A DNA stretch of 64,000 nucleotides from contig NC_010337.2 in NCBI RefSeq assembly GCF_000019165.1, positions 985,001 through 1,049,000 on the forward strand. The letters run 5' to 3'. This stretch comes from Heliomicrobium modesticaldum Ice1 (lineage in GTDB: Bacteria > Bacillota > Desulfitobacteriia > Heliobacteriales > Heliobacteriaceae). The position numbers and the translations under genes are program-made. How positions within the stretch are numbered: position 1 is the first letter of the stretch; each line of letters opens with the position of its first letter. Under the pieces are notes generated by a model. It saw only the letters and a program-made list of their open reading frames with translations. It was not told the DNA's origin and made no database searches. Of the stretch, positions 37,069 through 46,353 are shown one piece after another.

Positions 37069-39138
37069 CTAGCGCCTGCCCCCGGCGGGGTCTGGATGCT
37101 CCGCCTTTTGTTCGCGCTCAGCGAGGGCTTTTTGCTCTTTTTGCTGTTCCAGGTACTCGCCGATGGCGGTCAGGAGTTTTTCCTTCGCCTCAGACAGGCT
37201 GAGCCCTGCCAGCTGAGCGCCGGCGATGGTCAGATGGCCGCCGCCGCCGAGCCGCTCCAGGATGGCATGGACGTTGATGTCTCCCTGGGAACGGGCCGAA
37301 ACGGCCGTCCCCTTCGGATAGGGCCGCAGGACAAAAGAAGCTTGGATCCCTTCGACCTCCAGCAGCTCATCAGCCGCCTGGGCCGAGATGACCGTTGCCC
37401 TTGGCACCGCTTCCTCCTGAACGCCGATGGCGATATGGCCGAAGTGAACCTCGGCGCCGCCGATGATGGCCGCCCGGCGGACAACCGTCTCCATGGAGTC
37501 GCGCAGGAGCGACTGCACCAGCTGCGGGTCGGCGCCGGAGCGCCGCAGGTAAGAGGCGGCCTCATAAGTCCTCGCCCCGGTCATGAAAACAAAGTGCTTT
37601 GTATCGACGGTGATGCCGGCCAGCAGCGCCGAAGCGGCGATCTTGCCCAGTTCCAGGTCTTCTTTGAGATACTGGAGGATCTCGGCCACCAGCTCACAGG
37701 TGGACGATGCGTAGGCCTCCAGGTAGACGAGGCTGTTTTTGTCGATAAACTCCTCGCCCCGCCGGTGATGGTCGATGATGACGATCTCCCCGGCTCGATC
37801 GAGGAGGGTGCGGTCCGGCAGCAGGGATGGTTTGTGGGTGTCTACGACAACCAGCAGCGTCCGCGCGGTCACATGATCCGGCGCCGCCTCCACACTGACG
37901 AGGGTTTTGGCCAGGTCTGCGTTGGCCTGCACATAAGGCATCAGCCGATCGAGGGCCCCACCGCGGGTGTCGAGGATGACCGAGACCGGTTTGCCGAGGG
38001 CGGCGACGGCGCGGGAGAGGCCGAGGGCGGCGCCGGCAGCGTCCAGATCGGCATATTCATGGCCGAGGATGACCACGTTGTCGGCGGCCAGGATCAGGTT
38101 GCGCAGCGATTTGGCCACCACGCGGGCGCGCACACGGGTGCGCTTTTCGACGGCTTCCGTATTGCCGCCGTAGAAGTAGACCCGATCGGCCGACTTGACG
38201 ACCACCTGATCGCCGCCCCGCTCCATGGCCAGGTCGACGCCGGTGCGGGCCAGCCGGCCCAGGTCGGCCATCGACTCCTCGCCGACACCGAGTCCGACGC
38301 TGAGGGTGACGGCGATGCGGTTTTCTAAGCGGATCGAACGGATGCGGTCGAGGATATCGAAGTTATGGGCTTGGCAGAGCCGCAAACCTGAACCGGTCAT
38401 GAGCAGCACATAGCGGTCCTCCGCCACCTTGCGGATAAAGGCCTCAACACCCAAGGCCCACTCATTGAGCAGTTTGTCGATCTCGGCGGTCAGGGCGAAT
38501 TTGTTCTCGTCTTCCAGCGGCGCCACAGCCTCATCGAAATTATCGATGATGCAAAGGCCGATAACAGGTCCGTCCTCCCGGGCCGCCCGCTGTTCATAGT
38601 CGGTCACATCGTCGAAGGCGAGCAACCGCCGGCCCTCTTCCGGGCCGATGCGCAGGGTAACCTTGATCTGCCGGTCCCGAATGACGAGACGGCTGGCAGC
38701 CAGTTCCGAAAAAGCGGAGTTTTTCTTAAAGTGCAGTTCCGGCAGGTGGCTGCGAAGCTTCCCCTTGAAGCGATACCCTTCGCGACCGAGCATGCGGGCG
38801 AACTCGGGGTTGTGCCACAGGAGGGCGCCGTTGCTGTCGATGTAGACGAGCCCCAAGGGCAGATGGGCCAGCAGGTTGGCCCCCGACGCTTCGAACTGTT
38901 CCTGGAGGCGGCTGAATTGTTCTTCCGCCTGCTGCCGCCAGCGATAGGCCGACTCAATGACGAAAAAGAGCACGGCCACCAGAAGCGCCGCCACCGCCCC
39001 TGCGGCACCGCGATGGACCGGCGCGAGAACGGCGACAAGCAACCCGGCGCCGATCACAGCCGGAAGGGCCAGCAACCAAAAGGAGAAGCGCCTTTTCATA
39101 CCGAGAAGCACAGCCTCTTCCCCCATTCGGCGCGTCAT
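37069..39138 (-). CDS. gdpP: Cyclic-di-AMP phosphodiesterase GdpP
   Basis: 689 residues. Two N-terminal membrane segments are followed by a PAS-like region, a degenerate GGDEF domain (without GGDEF itself) and a DHH-DHHA1 phosphodiesterase. Catalytic metal-site motifs are HEYADLDA, VDTH and DHHRRGEEF; DHHA1 has GGGGHLTIAGA. It should hydrolyse the second messenger c-di-AMP. Its ATG overlaps the stop of the upstream YybS-like gene (ATGA), so translation is coupled; a second ATG 13 codons in is possible. The order yybS-gdpP-rplI is conserved. Confidence 0.95.
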   Translation of the reverse strand: MTRRMGEEAVLLGMKRRFSFWLLALPAVIGAGLLVAVLAPVHRGAAGAVAALLVAVLFFVIESAYRWRQQAEEQFSRLQEQFEASGANLLAHLPLGLVYIDSNGALLWHNPEFARMLGREGYRFKGKLRSHLPELHFKKNSAFSELAASRLVIRDRQIKVTLRIGPEEGRRLLAFDDVTDYEQRAAREDGPVIGLCIIDNFDEAVAPLEDENKFALTAEIDKLLNEWALGVEAFIRKVAEDRYVLLMTGSGLRLCQAHNFDILDRIRSIRLENRIAVTLSVGLGVGEESMADLGRLARTGVDLAMERGGDQVVVKSADRVYFYGGNTEAVEKRTRVRARVVAKSLRNLILAADNVVILGHEYADLDAAGAALGLSRAVAALGKPVSVILDTRGGALDRLMPYVQANADLAKTLVSVEAAPDHVTARTLLVVVDTHKPSLLPDRTLLDRAGEIVIIDHHRRGEEFIDKNSLVYLEAYASSTCELVAEILQYLKEDLELGKIAASALLAGITVDTKHFVFMTGARTYEAASYLRRSGADPQLVQSLLRDSMETVVRRAAIIGGAEVHFGHIAIGVQEEAVPRATVISAQAADELLEVEGIQASFVLRPYPKGTAVSARSQGDINVHAILERLGGGGHLTIAGAQLAGLSLSEAKEKLLTAIGEYLEQQKEQKALAEREQKAEHPDPAGGRR

Positions 39139-40106
39139 GCGCCCTGGAATTTGTCCATCTTAGCGCGGTAATCGAAGACCAGATCGAAAAGGCCTACAGT
39201 GGCGATAAAGGTGAGCGCTAACGTGGGGAACAGAAAAATCAACACAGCCACGATAGAGAGGACGAAGGGCGACAGGACATATTTGTTGAGCAGATAGGCA
39301 ACGACGGAGAAGCCGAGGACGAGCAGAATGGGGTAGCAGATATAGAGGAGGTTGAGCCCCACCGTCCCCAACAGCGGGATCTGCCAGTAGTCGCCGGCCA
39401 AGGCGGCGGCAAGGCCGGCGATGACCACCCAGACCGCCTCCCAAGGGAGCCTCCACTCCCGAAAGGGGCGCTGCGCGGTGATCGGCTGACCGATGCGCCG
39501 GAGCATCCAGCGGGAGAGGAGCAGGTTCGTCGCCGCCGTCATCATGGCGTAACTGACAAAGAGGCTCGGGAACATCAGCTTCAGGAACTGGATGATCGCA
39601 GCAAACTGGGCGCGCATGCTCTCTTCGGTGATGCCCTGCTCGCCATACTTCGCCAAGAGCCCGGCGCTGCGGTACATCTCGATGACGGCGTTGACCGTCG
39701 CGTCCGCTTGCCGGAGCAGCGTCTCCACCGTCAGACCGGTCAGGACAAAGAAAAGGGCCAGAAAAGCCGCGAAGGACAGGGCGACCGTGAGCACGCCGGC
39801 CAGGAAAGCCCGGATTGTCGACCAGCCGTAACGAAAGGCGATCCCGTAGACGATCCCCAGGCCGCCGAACTGGATCAACAGGATCAGCGCCGTCGAAAAA
39901 CCGGCGGTCAAGGCGATGACCACGGTAGCCGCCGCCAGGGTCAACACCCCGACCGTCCAGCCGTTCCGTACGATGGCGACGACAATGGGGATAGTCCAGA
40001 TCAGATTGGTCACCAGGGACAGAGGGACAATGAACACGCCCAAAAGGGCCAACACGGCCGTCAAGGCAGCCAGCATTGCCCCCTCCATCATTCCTCGAAT
40101 TGGCAT
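39135..40106 (-). CDS. yybS: DUF2232 (YybS-like) integral membrane protein
   Basis: 323 residues with about eight hydrophobic segments spread over the whole chain. Context and topology match YybS, whose role is unknown; the fold resembles small-molecule transporter membrane subunits. It overlaps gdpP by 4 bp, suggesting a linked function in envelope or c-di-AMP physiology. Confidence 0.85.
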   Translation of the reverse strand: MPIRGMMEGAMLAALTAVLALLGVFIVPLSLVTNLIWTIPIVVAIVRNGWTVGVLTLAAATVVIALTAGFSTALILLIQFGGLGIVYGIAFRYGWSTIRAFLAGVLTVALSFAAFLALFFVLTGLTVETLLRQADATVNAVIEMYRSAGLLAKYGEQGITEESMRAQFAAIIQFLKLMFPSLFVSYAMMTAATNLLLSRWMLRRIGQPITAQRPFREWRLPWEAVWVVIAGLAAALAGDYWQIPLLGTVGLNLLYICYPILLVLGFSVVAYLLNKYVLSPFVLSIVAVLIFLFPTLALTFIATVGLFDLVFDYRAKMDKFQGA

Positions 40107-40167
40107 TCTCTCACCTCAATCAAAACAATTCGGGGATGGAACAGCAATTTCCTGCCCCATTGTGAAA

Positions 40168-40193
40168 CAAAAAGGGGAGCCGATGCGCTCCCC
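40168..40193 (-). terminator. Intrinsic terminator downstream of ssb
   Basis: Stem GGGGAGC/GCTCCCC with a 6-nt loop and a T-run on the minus strand, about 140 bp past the ssb stop. A further 7-bp hairpin (aaccgcg/cgcggtt) lies between at about 40232-40251. Confidence 0.8.
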
Positions 40194-40333
40194 CACCATT
40201 TCACCTGTGTATAGCAGTATTTTGCCACAGAAAACCGCGCCCTACGCGGTTCCATGTCCTCTGACGGAACAAATATTACAGGATAACCCCGCCCAATCCG
40301 AATAGACGCGGTCCTTTCCATCTATGTCGGTTT

Positions 40334-40870
40334 TTAGAAAGGCAGATCGTCTTCCCCGGGCGGGTCGGGGAAAGAAATTTCGCTGCCGCCGTAGCCGCCG
40401 GAGGGCGCACCAAAACCGGAAGCGCCGCTGCCATAGCCACCGCCACCGACCGGACCGCCATAACCGGCGCTGGACCCGGCGCCCATGCCCGACCCGGCAC
40501 CCATGCCGGCACCGGCAGCAGCGCCGCCCTGGCCTTCGCCCCGTTCCAGGAAGCGCACCGTATCAGCGACGACTTCCACGACGGATCGCTTCTGACCGGA
40601 CTGCTGGTCCGTCCAAGAGCGGGTCTGCAGGCGGCCGTCGACGGCGACGAGCCGGCCCTTATGTAGGTACTGGGAGCAGGTGATCGCCTGCTGGTTCCAG
40701 ACGTTGATGGTAAACCAATCGGTGATTTTTTCCGCGCCGGCCTGGCGCTGGCTCGAAGACTGGGGCCGGTCGACGGCGATGCTGAAGGAACAGACAGGGA
40801 TGCCGCTGTTGGTATGGCGCAGTTCCGGATCTCTGCCGAGGCGGCCAATGAGGATCACCCGGTTTAACAT
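40334..40870 (-). CDS. ssb: Single-stranded DNA-binding protein
   Basis: 178 residues. The OB-fold (about 1-110) begins MLNRVILIGRLGRDPELR. A Gly/Ala/Ser-rich linker follows, and the chain ends with the acidic tip DDLPF that recruits partner proteins. AAAAGGAG precedes the ATG. In most Firmicutes ssb lies between rpsF and rpsR; neither ribosomal gene is present here, and the flanking gaps are too short or empty. Confidence 0.97.
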   Translation of the reverse strand: MLNRVILIGRLGRDPELRHTNSGIPVCSFSIAVDRPQSSSQRQAGAEKITDWFTINVWNQQAITCSQYLHKGRLVAVDGRLQTRSWTDQQSGQKRSVVEVVADTVRFLERGEGQGGAAAGAGMGAGSGMGAGSSAGYGGPVGGGGYGSGASGFGAPSGGYGGSEISFPDPPGEDDLPF

Positions 40871-40963
40871 GACAATTTCTCCTTTTCATGCCATTTATTT
40901 GAAGTTTATCATGGAATTCGCGTCCGATCAACGGGCTTCCGCAAATTCCACCGCGATCATTGG

Positions 40964-42064
40964 CTATACGTTAAAACGGAAGTGTACCACATCGCCGTCT
41001 TTCATCACATACTCCTTGCCTTCGAGCCGTTGCAACCCTTTTTCGCGGGCCGCCGTCTGGCTGCCGCAGGCCACCAAATCGTCATAAGCCGTCACCTCGG
41101 CCCGGATGAAGCCCCGCTCAAAATCGGTGTGGATGACGCCGGCCGCCTGGGGCGCTTTCGTCCCCCGGGGGATCGTCCAGGCACGGACCTCCTGGACGCC
41201 GGCGGTGAAGTAGGTGATCAGACCGAGCAGGGCGTAGGTTTCCCGGATCAGCCGATCAAGGCCGGACTCTTTCAGTCCCAGATCCTTCAGAAAAAGGGCA
41301 CGCTCCTCCGGATCGGTCAGTTCGGCGATCTCGGCTTCGATCTTGGCGCAGATGACGACGACGCCGGCGCCTTCCCGGTCGGCCCTGGCGCGCACATCTT
41401 GGACGAGGGGATTGTCGGCTTTGCCGAGATCGTCCTCAGAAACGTTGGCCACATAGAGGACCGGCTTGCTCGTCAGCAAAAACTGGTTGCGGACGATCTC
41501 CGCCTCTTCCGGCGTCCAGTCGATGGAACGGGCCGGCTTTCCATCCTCGAAGGCGTCACGCAGCCGCTGCAGCACAGCCAACTCTTGCTGGGCCTTTTTA
41601 TCGCCTGACTTGAGCATCTTCTGCACCCGATCCAGGCGGCGCTCCACCGCCTCCAGGTCGGAGAGGATCAATTCCAATTCGATCGTGTCGATGTCGCGCA
41701 GTGGCGACACCTTGCCATCGACATGGGTCACATCGGGATCGGCAAAACAGCGGACCACATGAATCACGGCATCCACTTCGCGGATGTGGGACAGGAACTT
41801 GTTGCCAAGCCCTTCTCCCTTCGATGCCCCCCGGACGAGGCCGGCAATATCCACAAACCGCACGACGGCGGGAACCACCCGGTTCGGTTTGACCATCTCC
41901 GTCAGCTTGTCCAACCGGGGATCGGGGACCTCCACCACGCCCACGTTCGGTTCGATGGTGCAAAAGGGATAATTGGCGGCTTCCGCGCCCGCCTTGGTGA
42001 TAGCATTGAACAGGGTGGATTTGCCCACGTTGGGCAACCCGACGATACCCGCCTGGACCGGCAC
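40964..42064 (-). CDS. ychF: Ribosome-associated ATPase YchF (OLA1-like)
   Basis: 366 residues. The G1 loop GLPNVGKST lies at residues 9-17 and [14 protein letters not shown] is the G3 block. NVSE replaces the usual NKxD, which explains the family's preference for ATP. The C-terminal TGS domain ends [15 protein letters not shown]. The start is GTG with AGGAG 8-9 nt upstream. It is linked to translation and stress responses in other bacteria. Confidence 0.97.
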   Translation of the reverse strand: MPVQAGIVGLPNVGKSTLFNAITKAGAEAANYPFCTIEPNVGVVEVPDPRLDKLTEMVKPNRVVPAVVRFVDIAGLVRGASKGEGLGNKFLSHIREVDAVIHVVRCFADPDVTHVDGKVSPLRDIDTIELELILSDLEAVERRLDRVQKMLKSGDKKAQQELAVLQRLRDAFEDGKPARSIDWTPEEAEIVRNQFLLTSKPVLYVANVSEDDLGKADNPLVQDVRARADREGAGVVVICAKIEAEIAELTDPEERALFLKDLGLKESGLDRLIRETYALLGLITYFTAGVQEVRAWTIPRGTKAPQAAGVIHTDFERGFIRAEVTAYDDLVACGSQTAAREKGLQRLEGKEYVMKDGDVVHFRFNV

Positions 42065-42252
42065 AACGAATCAACTCCTGATGGTATTTTACACTTTGCC
42101 ATCGTTTAGTTTAGACCAAGGCTCCGGGGAATGCAAGGACCCGGGTCTGGCCTGAGCGGCAAAAGTGTGCGGCAGCGGCAAGCGCCGCTGTCGCCGGTTG
42201 ATCGCCTGCGGCATAGGTTGTGCAAAGAGCCCTTTTCAAGGAGGTGCGACCA

Positions 42253-42396
42253 TTGGCCGGGCGTGGCAGTTTTAACTGGTTTGACAAACTGGAACGATGG
42301 AAGGACGTCTTAGAGGATGACAAGGGACAGATCATCCTCCTCGTCGGGCTCGTCATCCTGTCTGCCCTTTTCAGTTCCATCTTCAAGGACGACTGA
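42253..42396 (+). CDS. Small single-pass membrane protein (47 residues)
   Basis: Starts with TTG 6 nt after a perfect AAGGAGGT. The chain has a charged head (FNWFDKLERWKDVLEDDKG), a hydrophobic segment (IILLVGLVILSALFSSI) and ends KDD. It lies between ychF (divergent) and the membrane protein gene at 42519. The strong ribosome site and clear topology support it. No family is recognised. Confidence 0.65.
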   Translation: MAGRGSFNWFDKLERWKDVLEDDKGQIILLVGLVILSALFSSIFKDD

Positions 42397-42518
42397 GGCC
42401 CTTTGCAAGCAACCGTGATTTATTTAAAATAATTTCACGAGATTTTAGGCTTCTCGTTCCGAGGGTTATAGTAAAATAAAAATAACCCCAACTGCTACTC
42501 AACAAGGGAGTTGTAACC

Positions 42519-43604
42519 ATGGCTGATGAAGAGATCTCTCCCTTTGACGAAGCTGTGAATATCGACAGCCTTTCTCTTGCGGATCTGGAAGCCGACCTGC
42601 TGCGCCTCCAAGCGCAACCGACTGAGGCGGAAGGGCCCGCCGAGGTTGCTCTCGACGGCGCCGCCTTGAGCGAAGGGGGCGCTATTTCCGCCCTTCCGGG
42701 CGGCGACGTCGGCAGTTCTCCTGAAGCCGTTGCCGCCAACGCAAAGGCTGCCACGAAAGGCGTCAGCCCCTTTGCAGGTCTCGCCGCCACGATGGGTCAA
42801 GCGACGGCGAACCGCTGGGTCGTCTACGGTCTCGCCTTTTTGCTTCTGCTCCCCCTCTCGGTCGGCCTTATCTGGGGGCTCAACCGCGCCTGGGACCGGT
42901 ACATGACGCCGCCAGAAACCTACCCGCCAAAACGGCTGGTTGATTACGCCCAAGCCGCCAAGGTGGTGCGCCTGCATATGCAGGGCGGCTTTGCGCGGCT
43001 GGGACAAGCCATCACACTGAACGACGAGCACCTCGTCGAAGAAGCCCTGACTGATTCATCGCCCCGCCGCCATGACGTAGAACAGGCGATCCGCAAATGG
43101 CAGGGTTTCTTTTCCCAATACCGCCAGTTTGAAAAACCGACCTTCGACATCCGCGTCTTTCTCGTGCGCGATGTAAAAATCGAGCCTGCCCAGGACATCG
43201 TCGAGGCTGTCGCCGACGTGAGCACCTTCAGTTCTTACGAGGTCAACAACCGGCGCCTGGAGCGGAGCGTCGATTACGAGTTATGGGTGCGCCTGGTCTA
43301 CCGGGACGGTCACTGGCGTCTCGATGACTACCGGAACGTCGGGGAAGGGACGGCGGGACATGCCGGGGCCCGACAATCCGCCGGCAACCATGCTGCCGCC
43401 GCCACCCTCCCGATCGGGGGTCCTTCGCTTTCGAACACCCCCATGGCCGGTTTCAAGGTCGGCAGCGACATGGACCGTTTCGCTCAGACCCTCTTCCCAG
43501 GCGCTTCCCGCAGCGACACCGTCAACGGCGTCGCCGTAGCGCCGACGCGACCGGCGAGCCGCCTCCTCGGCCTGCTCCCAGCGGATCTCAGCGGCAGTCT
43601 CTAG
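42519..43604 (+). CDS. Single-pass membrane protein of unknown function
   Basis: 361 residues with AAGGGAG before the ATG. An acidic, Ala-rich cytoplasmic head of about 100 residues is followed by one membrane segment (WVVYGLAFLLLLPLSVGLIW). A soluble extracytoplasmic domain (about 140-280) ends in a low-complexity Ala/Gly/Ser tail. The part around LWVRLVYRDGHWRLDDYRNV looks NTF2-like, but no family is assigned. An AT-rich stretch upstream (42410-42490) probably carries its promoter. Confidence 0.75.
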   Translation: MADEEISPFDEAVNIDSLSLADLEADLLRLQAQPTEAEGPAEVALDGAALSEGGAISALPGGDVGSSPEAVAANAKAATKGVSPFAGLAATMGQATANRWVVYGLAFLLLLPLSVGLIWGLNRAWDRYMTPPETYPPKRLVDYAQAAKVVRLHMQGGFARLGQAITLNDEHLVEEALTDSSPRRHDVEQAIRKWQGFFSQYRQFEKPTFDIRVFLVRDVKIEPAQDIVEAVADVSTFSSYEVNNRRLERSVDYELWVRLVYRDGHWRLDDYRNVGEGTAGHAGARQSAGNHAAAATLPIGGPSLSNTPMAGFKVGSDMDRFAQTLFPGASRSDTVNGVAVAPTRPASRLLGLLPADLSGSL

Positions 43605-43681
43605 GAACAACAAAGCCAGATCCCTCCGTTCAATCCCCATGGATGGAACACCTCCACCCTGTAGTATTGCCTCGATAATGG

Positions 43682-43728
43682 AAAAAAGCGCATCCCGCGC
43701 CCAGCCGGGCGAGGATCGCGCTTTTTTT
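43682..43728. terminator. Bidirectional terminator between convergent genes
   Basis: A long interrupted stem with AAAAAAGCGC/GCGCTTTTTTT ends, GC-rich inner arms and T-runs on both strands. It separates the membrane protein gene from DUF951. Confidence 0.85.
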
Positions 43729-43737
43729 GGTTTCGAC

Positions 43738-43947
43738 CTATTTTGGGGGCGGCTCCGGTTCACCGACGCGGGCGATGACCGCCTTGACCGCCTTTTCAAA
43801 CTTCACCCGCGGGATCAGCACCTGATGGCCGCATCCGAGGCAGCGGATGCGAAAGTCCATGCCTGTCCGTGTGATCTCCCAGTCCGTCGACCCGCAGGGG
43901 TGGGTCTTGCGCAGGCGAACCTTGTCGCCGATGGAATAGTGGGCCAT
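43738..43947 (-). CDS. DUF951 zinc-ribbon-like protein
   Basis: 69 residues: MAHYSIGDKVRLRKTHPCGS, then a WEI...GMDFRIRCLGCG block carrying the conserved Cys residues (one near 18, then CLGC at 36-39). This matches DUF951, a small Firmicute protein usually near ychF and mscS. GAGGTGAG precedes the ATG, 5 bp after the mscS stop, so the two form an operon. Confidence 0.9.
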   Translation of the reverse strand: MAHYSIGDKVRLRKTHPCGSTDWEITRTGMDFRIRCLGCGHQVLIPRVKFEKAVKAVIARVGEPEPPPK

Positions 43948-43952
43948 GCCGC

Positions 43953-44879
43953 TCACCTCATTTGCAAGGGACCGTCGTCGGTCGTCGCCGTCTCCACTTT
44001 GGCGCCCCGCCCATAAGGGACCAGCACCTGCCGCGGGTAGGGGATCTCGATGCCGGCGCGGTCCAAGGCGGCTTTGAAGCGCCGGCGCATCTCTCGTTCG
44101 ACCCGCCATTGCTCCATTGGAACCGTCTTGGCGATAACCCGGATCACCACCTCGGAGGGCCCAAGGTGGGTGACGCCGAGCACGGTCGGACCTTCTTGGA
44201 TCTGGTCCGCCCATTCCACAGCCAGTTCCTTCGCCGCTGCCTCCAACACCACCAAGGCCCGGTCGATGTCCTCCTCATAGGCGACACCGATATCGACGAG
44301 CGCCTGGATGGGACCGCGGCTCCGGTTGCTCACCTCTTTGACCTGGCCGTTGGGGATGATGTGCAGTTCCCCCGTCAGATCGCGGAGCTTGGTCACCCGC
44401 AGGCCGATCTCCTCGACGATGCCCGAGTATTTGCCGATGGTGACGAACTCGCCGACGGCGTACTGATTCTCAAAGATGATAAAAAAACCGGTGAACACAT
44501 CCCGCACCAAGCTCTGGGCACCAAAACCGACAGCCAGGCCGACGACACCGGCCCCGGCCAGCAGCGCCTGGGTCTGTACGCCGAAGACGGTGTTCAGGAT
44601 CTCGATGGCCACGATAAAGAAGACGCTGTAAAAGAGCAGGCTCTTCAACAAGGTCGCCAAGGTGGCGCCCCGTTTTTCGTCGATGATGCTGACACCGAGG
44701 CGCCGGCGAAAGAGCTGATCGATCGCCTTATTCCCAAAGCGGAAGGCCAGCCACGCCAAGGACACTGCCAAGAGGAGATGGGTCGACCCGACCACAAAAG
44801 CGGCGATCGGCTGCGCCCATTCCCCCAATCCCATCGCGATGGCTCGTTCCCGGACAAACTCCGACAGCCAAGTCAGCAT
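43953..44879 (-). CDS. MscS-family small-conductance mechanosensitive channel
   Basis: 308 residues. Three N-terminal membrane segments include the Gly/Ala-rich pore helix (ALLAGAGVVGLAVGFGAQSLV). The MscS beta domain (QYAVGEFVTIGKYSGIVEEIGLR) and a C-terminal alpha/beta domain follow. It should open under membrane tension to release solutes. The ATG at 44879 has GAGGTGGG just upstream and overlaps the end of the HEAT gene, pointing to coupling. Confidence 0.93.
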   Translation of the reverse strand: MLTWLSEFVRERAIAMGLGEWAQPIAAFVVGSTHLLLAVSLAWLAFRFGNKAIDQLFRRRLGVSIIDEKRGATLATLLKSLLFYSVFFIVAIEILNTVFGVQTQALLAGAGVVGLAVGFGAQSLVRDVFTGFFIIFENQYAVGEFVTIGKYSGIVEEIGLRVTKLRDLTGELHIIPNGQVKEVSNRSRGPIQALVDIGVAYEEDIDRALVVLEAAAKELAVEWADQIQEGPTVLGVTHLGPSEVVIRVIAKTVPMEQWRVEREMRRRFKAALDRAGIEIPYPRQVLVPYGRGAKVETATTDDGPLQMR

Positions 44880-44887
44880 ATCCCACC

Positions 44888-45892
44888 TCACGCCTCTGCT
44901 ATGTAATGGAGCGCTTGGCGCGCGCAGCCGCTGACCCGGTAGTCCTCGTCGGCCAGGCAGTCGGTGAGCGCCTGCCGGACTGCCTCACAGAGCGCCGCCG
45001 AGGTTTTCCTTTGCTCCAGATTGTGACCTCGGTCGAGCAGGTTGAGGGCCGCCAGGCGCCCCAAGGCGCGGGCTGCTTCGGCGCGCACCCGGGCATCGGC
45101 GTCACGAACTGCTTCCACCAGTTCGGGCGCCAGTTCCCCCCGGGCCAGCAGTCCCGCTGTCTCGGCGGCCCGGGCCCGCACCGCCGCCTCGGGATCACCC
45201 AATCCCGCGCGCAGACAGGCTTCCAGGTTGTCCACCGCCTCCCCGTCGGCCGGCGGACCGAAGGAGGCCAAAACCTCCCAGGCACGTATGCGCAACAGTT
45301 CCTGTGCATCGCCGGTCATCGCCAGGAGGCGGCGCCAGATGACCGGACCGTCGACGGAACGGCGCGCCGCCAGTCCCCGCGCGGCCCGGTCGATCCAGGG
45401 GCCGCCGTCGGGACGGGCGAGCAGGCCGAGAAAAAAATCGGTCACTTGGCTATCTGCCACCTGGGCCAGGTAAGTCGTCGCCGCCAGACCGACCGCAGGC
45501 GACCGGTCGAGGACAGCCGCCTGCAAGAGCGGTATCGCCTCCGGCAGCAAGAGCGGTCCCACGGCCTCGATCACCTGCTCCTTCGGTCCTGACTGGGGCG
45601 CCGCCATGACCGCCCACCAGTGCTCCTCCAACCGAAGGATGCGGGCCAACCGCCAGACAGGACTGGAAGGCGCCGCCCGGGCCGCTTCCGCCTGCACCAC
45701 TTCCTGCCACCAGCGGCTGCGCTCCTCCGGCGGCGCCGCCAGCAAGCGGGTAAGCCGTCCCTGTTGGGGGACGATGCCTTCCCGGAGTTGGTATAGCATG
45801 TGGCGCACCTGTTCCGACGGTTCGTCAGCCTGGCTCTTCCCGGAAAGCCAGGTTAGCCAGCGCCGCCAAAAAGGTTCCTTGTCCTTGCCCAT
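44888..45892 (-). CDS. HEAT-repeat protein
   Basis: 334 residues with several HEAT-like helical repeats. Blocks such as LGDPEAAVRARAAETAGLLARGEL and DADARVRAEAARALGRLAAL, and a final YRVSGCARQALHYIAEA, show the PBS-lyase-like HEAT pattern. It is probably a scaffold or partner-binding protein. The ATG is 6 bp past the YedF-like stop. No catalytic residues are evident. Confidence 0.8.
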   Translation of the reverse strand: MGKDKEPFWRRWLTWLSGKSQADEPSEQVRHMLYQLREGIVPQQGRLTRLLAAPPEERSRWWQEVVQAEAARAAPSSPVWRLARILRLEEHWWAVMAAPQSGPKEQVIEAVGPLLLPEAIPLLQAAVLDRSPAVGLAATTYLAQVADSQVTDFFLGLLARPDGGPWIDRAARGLAARRSVDGPVIWRRLLAMTGDAQELLRIRAWEVLASFGPPADGEAVDNLEACLRAGLGDPEAAVRARAAETAGLLARGELAPELVEAVRDADARVRAEAARALGRLAALNLLDRGHNLEQRKTSAALCEAVRQALTDCLADEDYRVSGCARQALHYIAEA

Positions 45893-45898
45893 CACCGT

Positions 45899-46324
45899 TT
45901 ACAAAGTGACCACATGGCTCGACCGGTTCAACATGTCCACAATGGCGTACATATTGCTCACCTTGCCGGCCACGAGCTTGTCTTTCAATCTGAAAAAGTC
46001 CAGGCAGGTGCCGCAACTGAGGATCTCGGCGCCCCGCTCCTGCAGCGCCAACAGGCTCTGTAACGTTTCCGAGCCCTCACAGGCCAGTTTGACGCCGCTG
46101 TTAAGGAAGATCACTGTCTTCGGTATCATGTCAGCCTGGGATAAGGTGTACAGGAATGACTTGACGAGCACCCTTCCCAGATCGTCATCGCCCCGGCCCA
46201 GGCGATCGGCCGTCATCAACAAAAGGGCATTCTCCTGCACCGCGAAGGTGGTCGACAGACCGACCAAGCCTTCTTCCATGACTGGCGACTCCGTCCCGGC
46301 CGCCGCGCCTGTTTCTTTGCTCAT
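45899..46324 (-). CDS. DsrE-like protein resembling the C-terminal half of YedF
   Basis: 141 residues. The sequence LLLMTADRLGRGDDDLGRVL, VIFLNSGVKLACEGSE and ILSCGTCLDFFRLKDKL matches the DsrE-like domain of YedF, a selenium-metabolism-associated sulphurtransferase-like protein. The N-terminal TusA-like domain with its CPxP motif is missing; only about 30 unrelated residues precede. Cys in SCGTC could carry sulphur or selenium. GGGGGGG lies about 7 nt before the ATG. Confidence 0.8.
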   Translation of the reverse strand: MSKETGAAAGTESPVMEEGLVGLSTTFAVQENALLLMTADRLGRGDDDLGRVLVKSFLYTLSQADMIPKTVIFLNSGVKLACEGSETLQSLLALQERGAEILSCGTCLDFFRLKDKLVAGKVSNMYAIVDMLNRSSHVVTL

Positions 46325-46353
46325 CACGATTCCCCCCCCGGAACAATTTCTGG

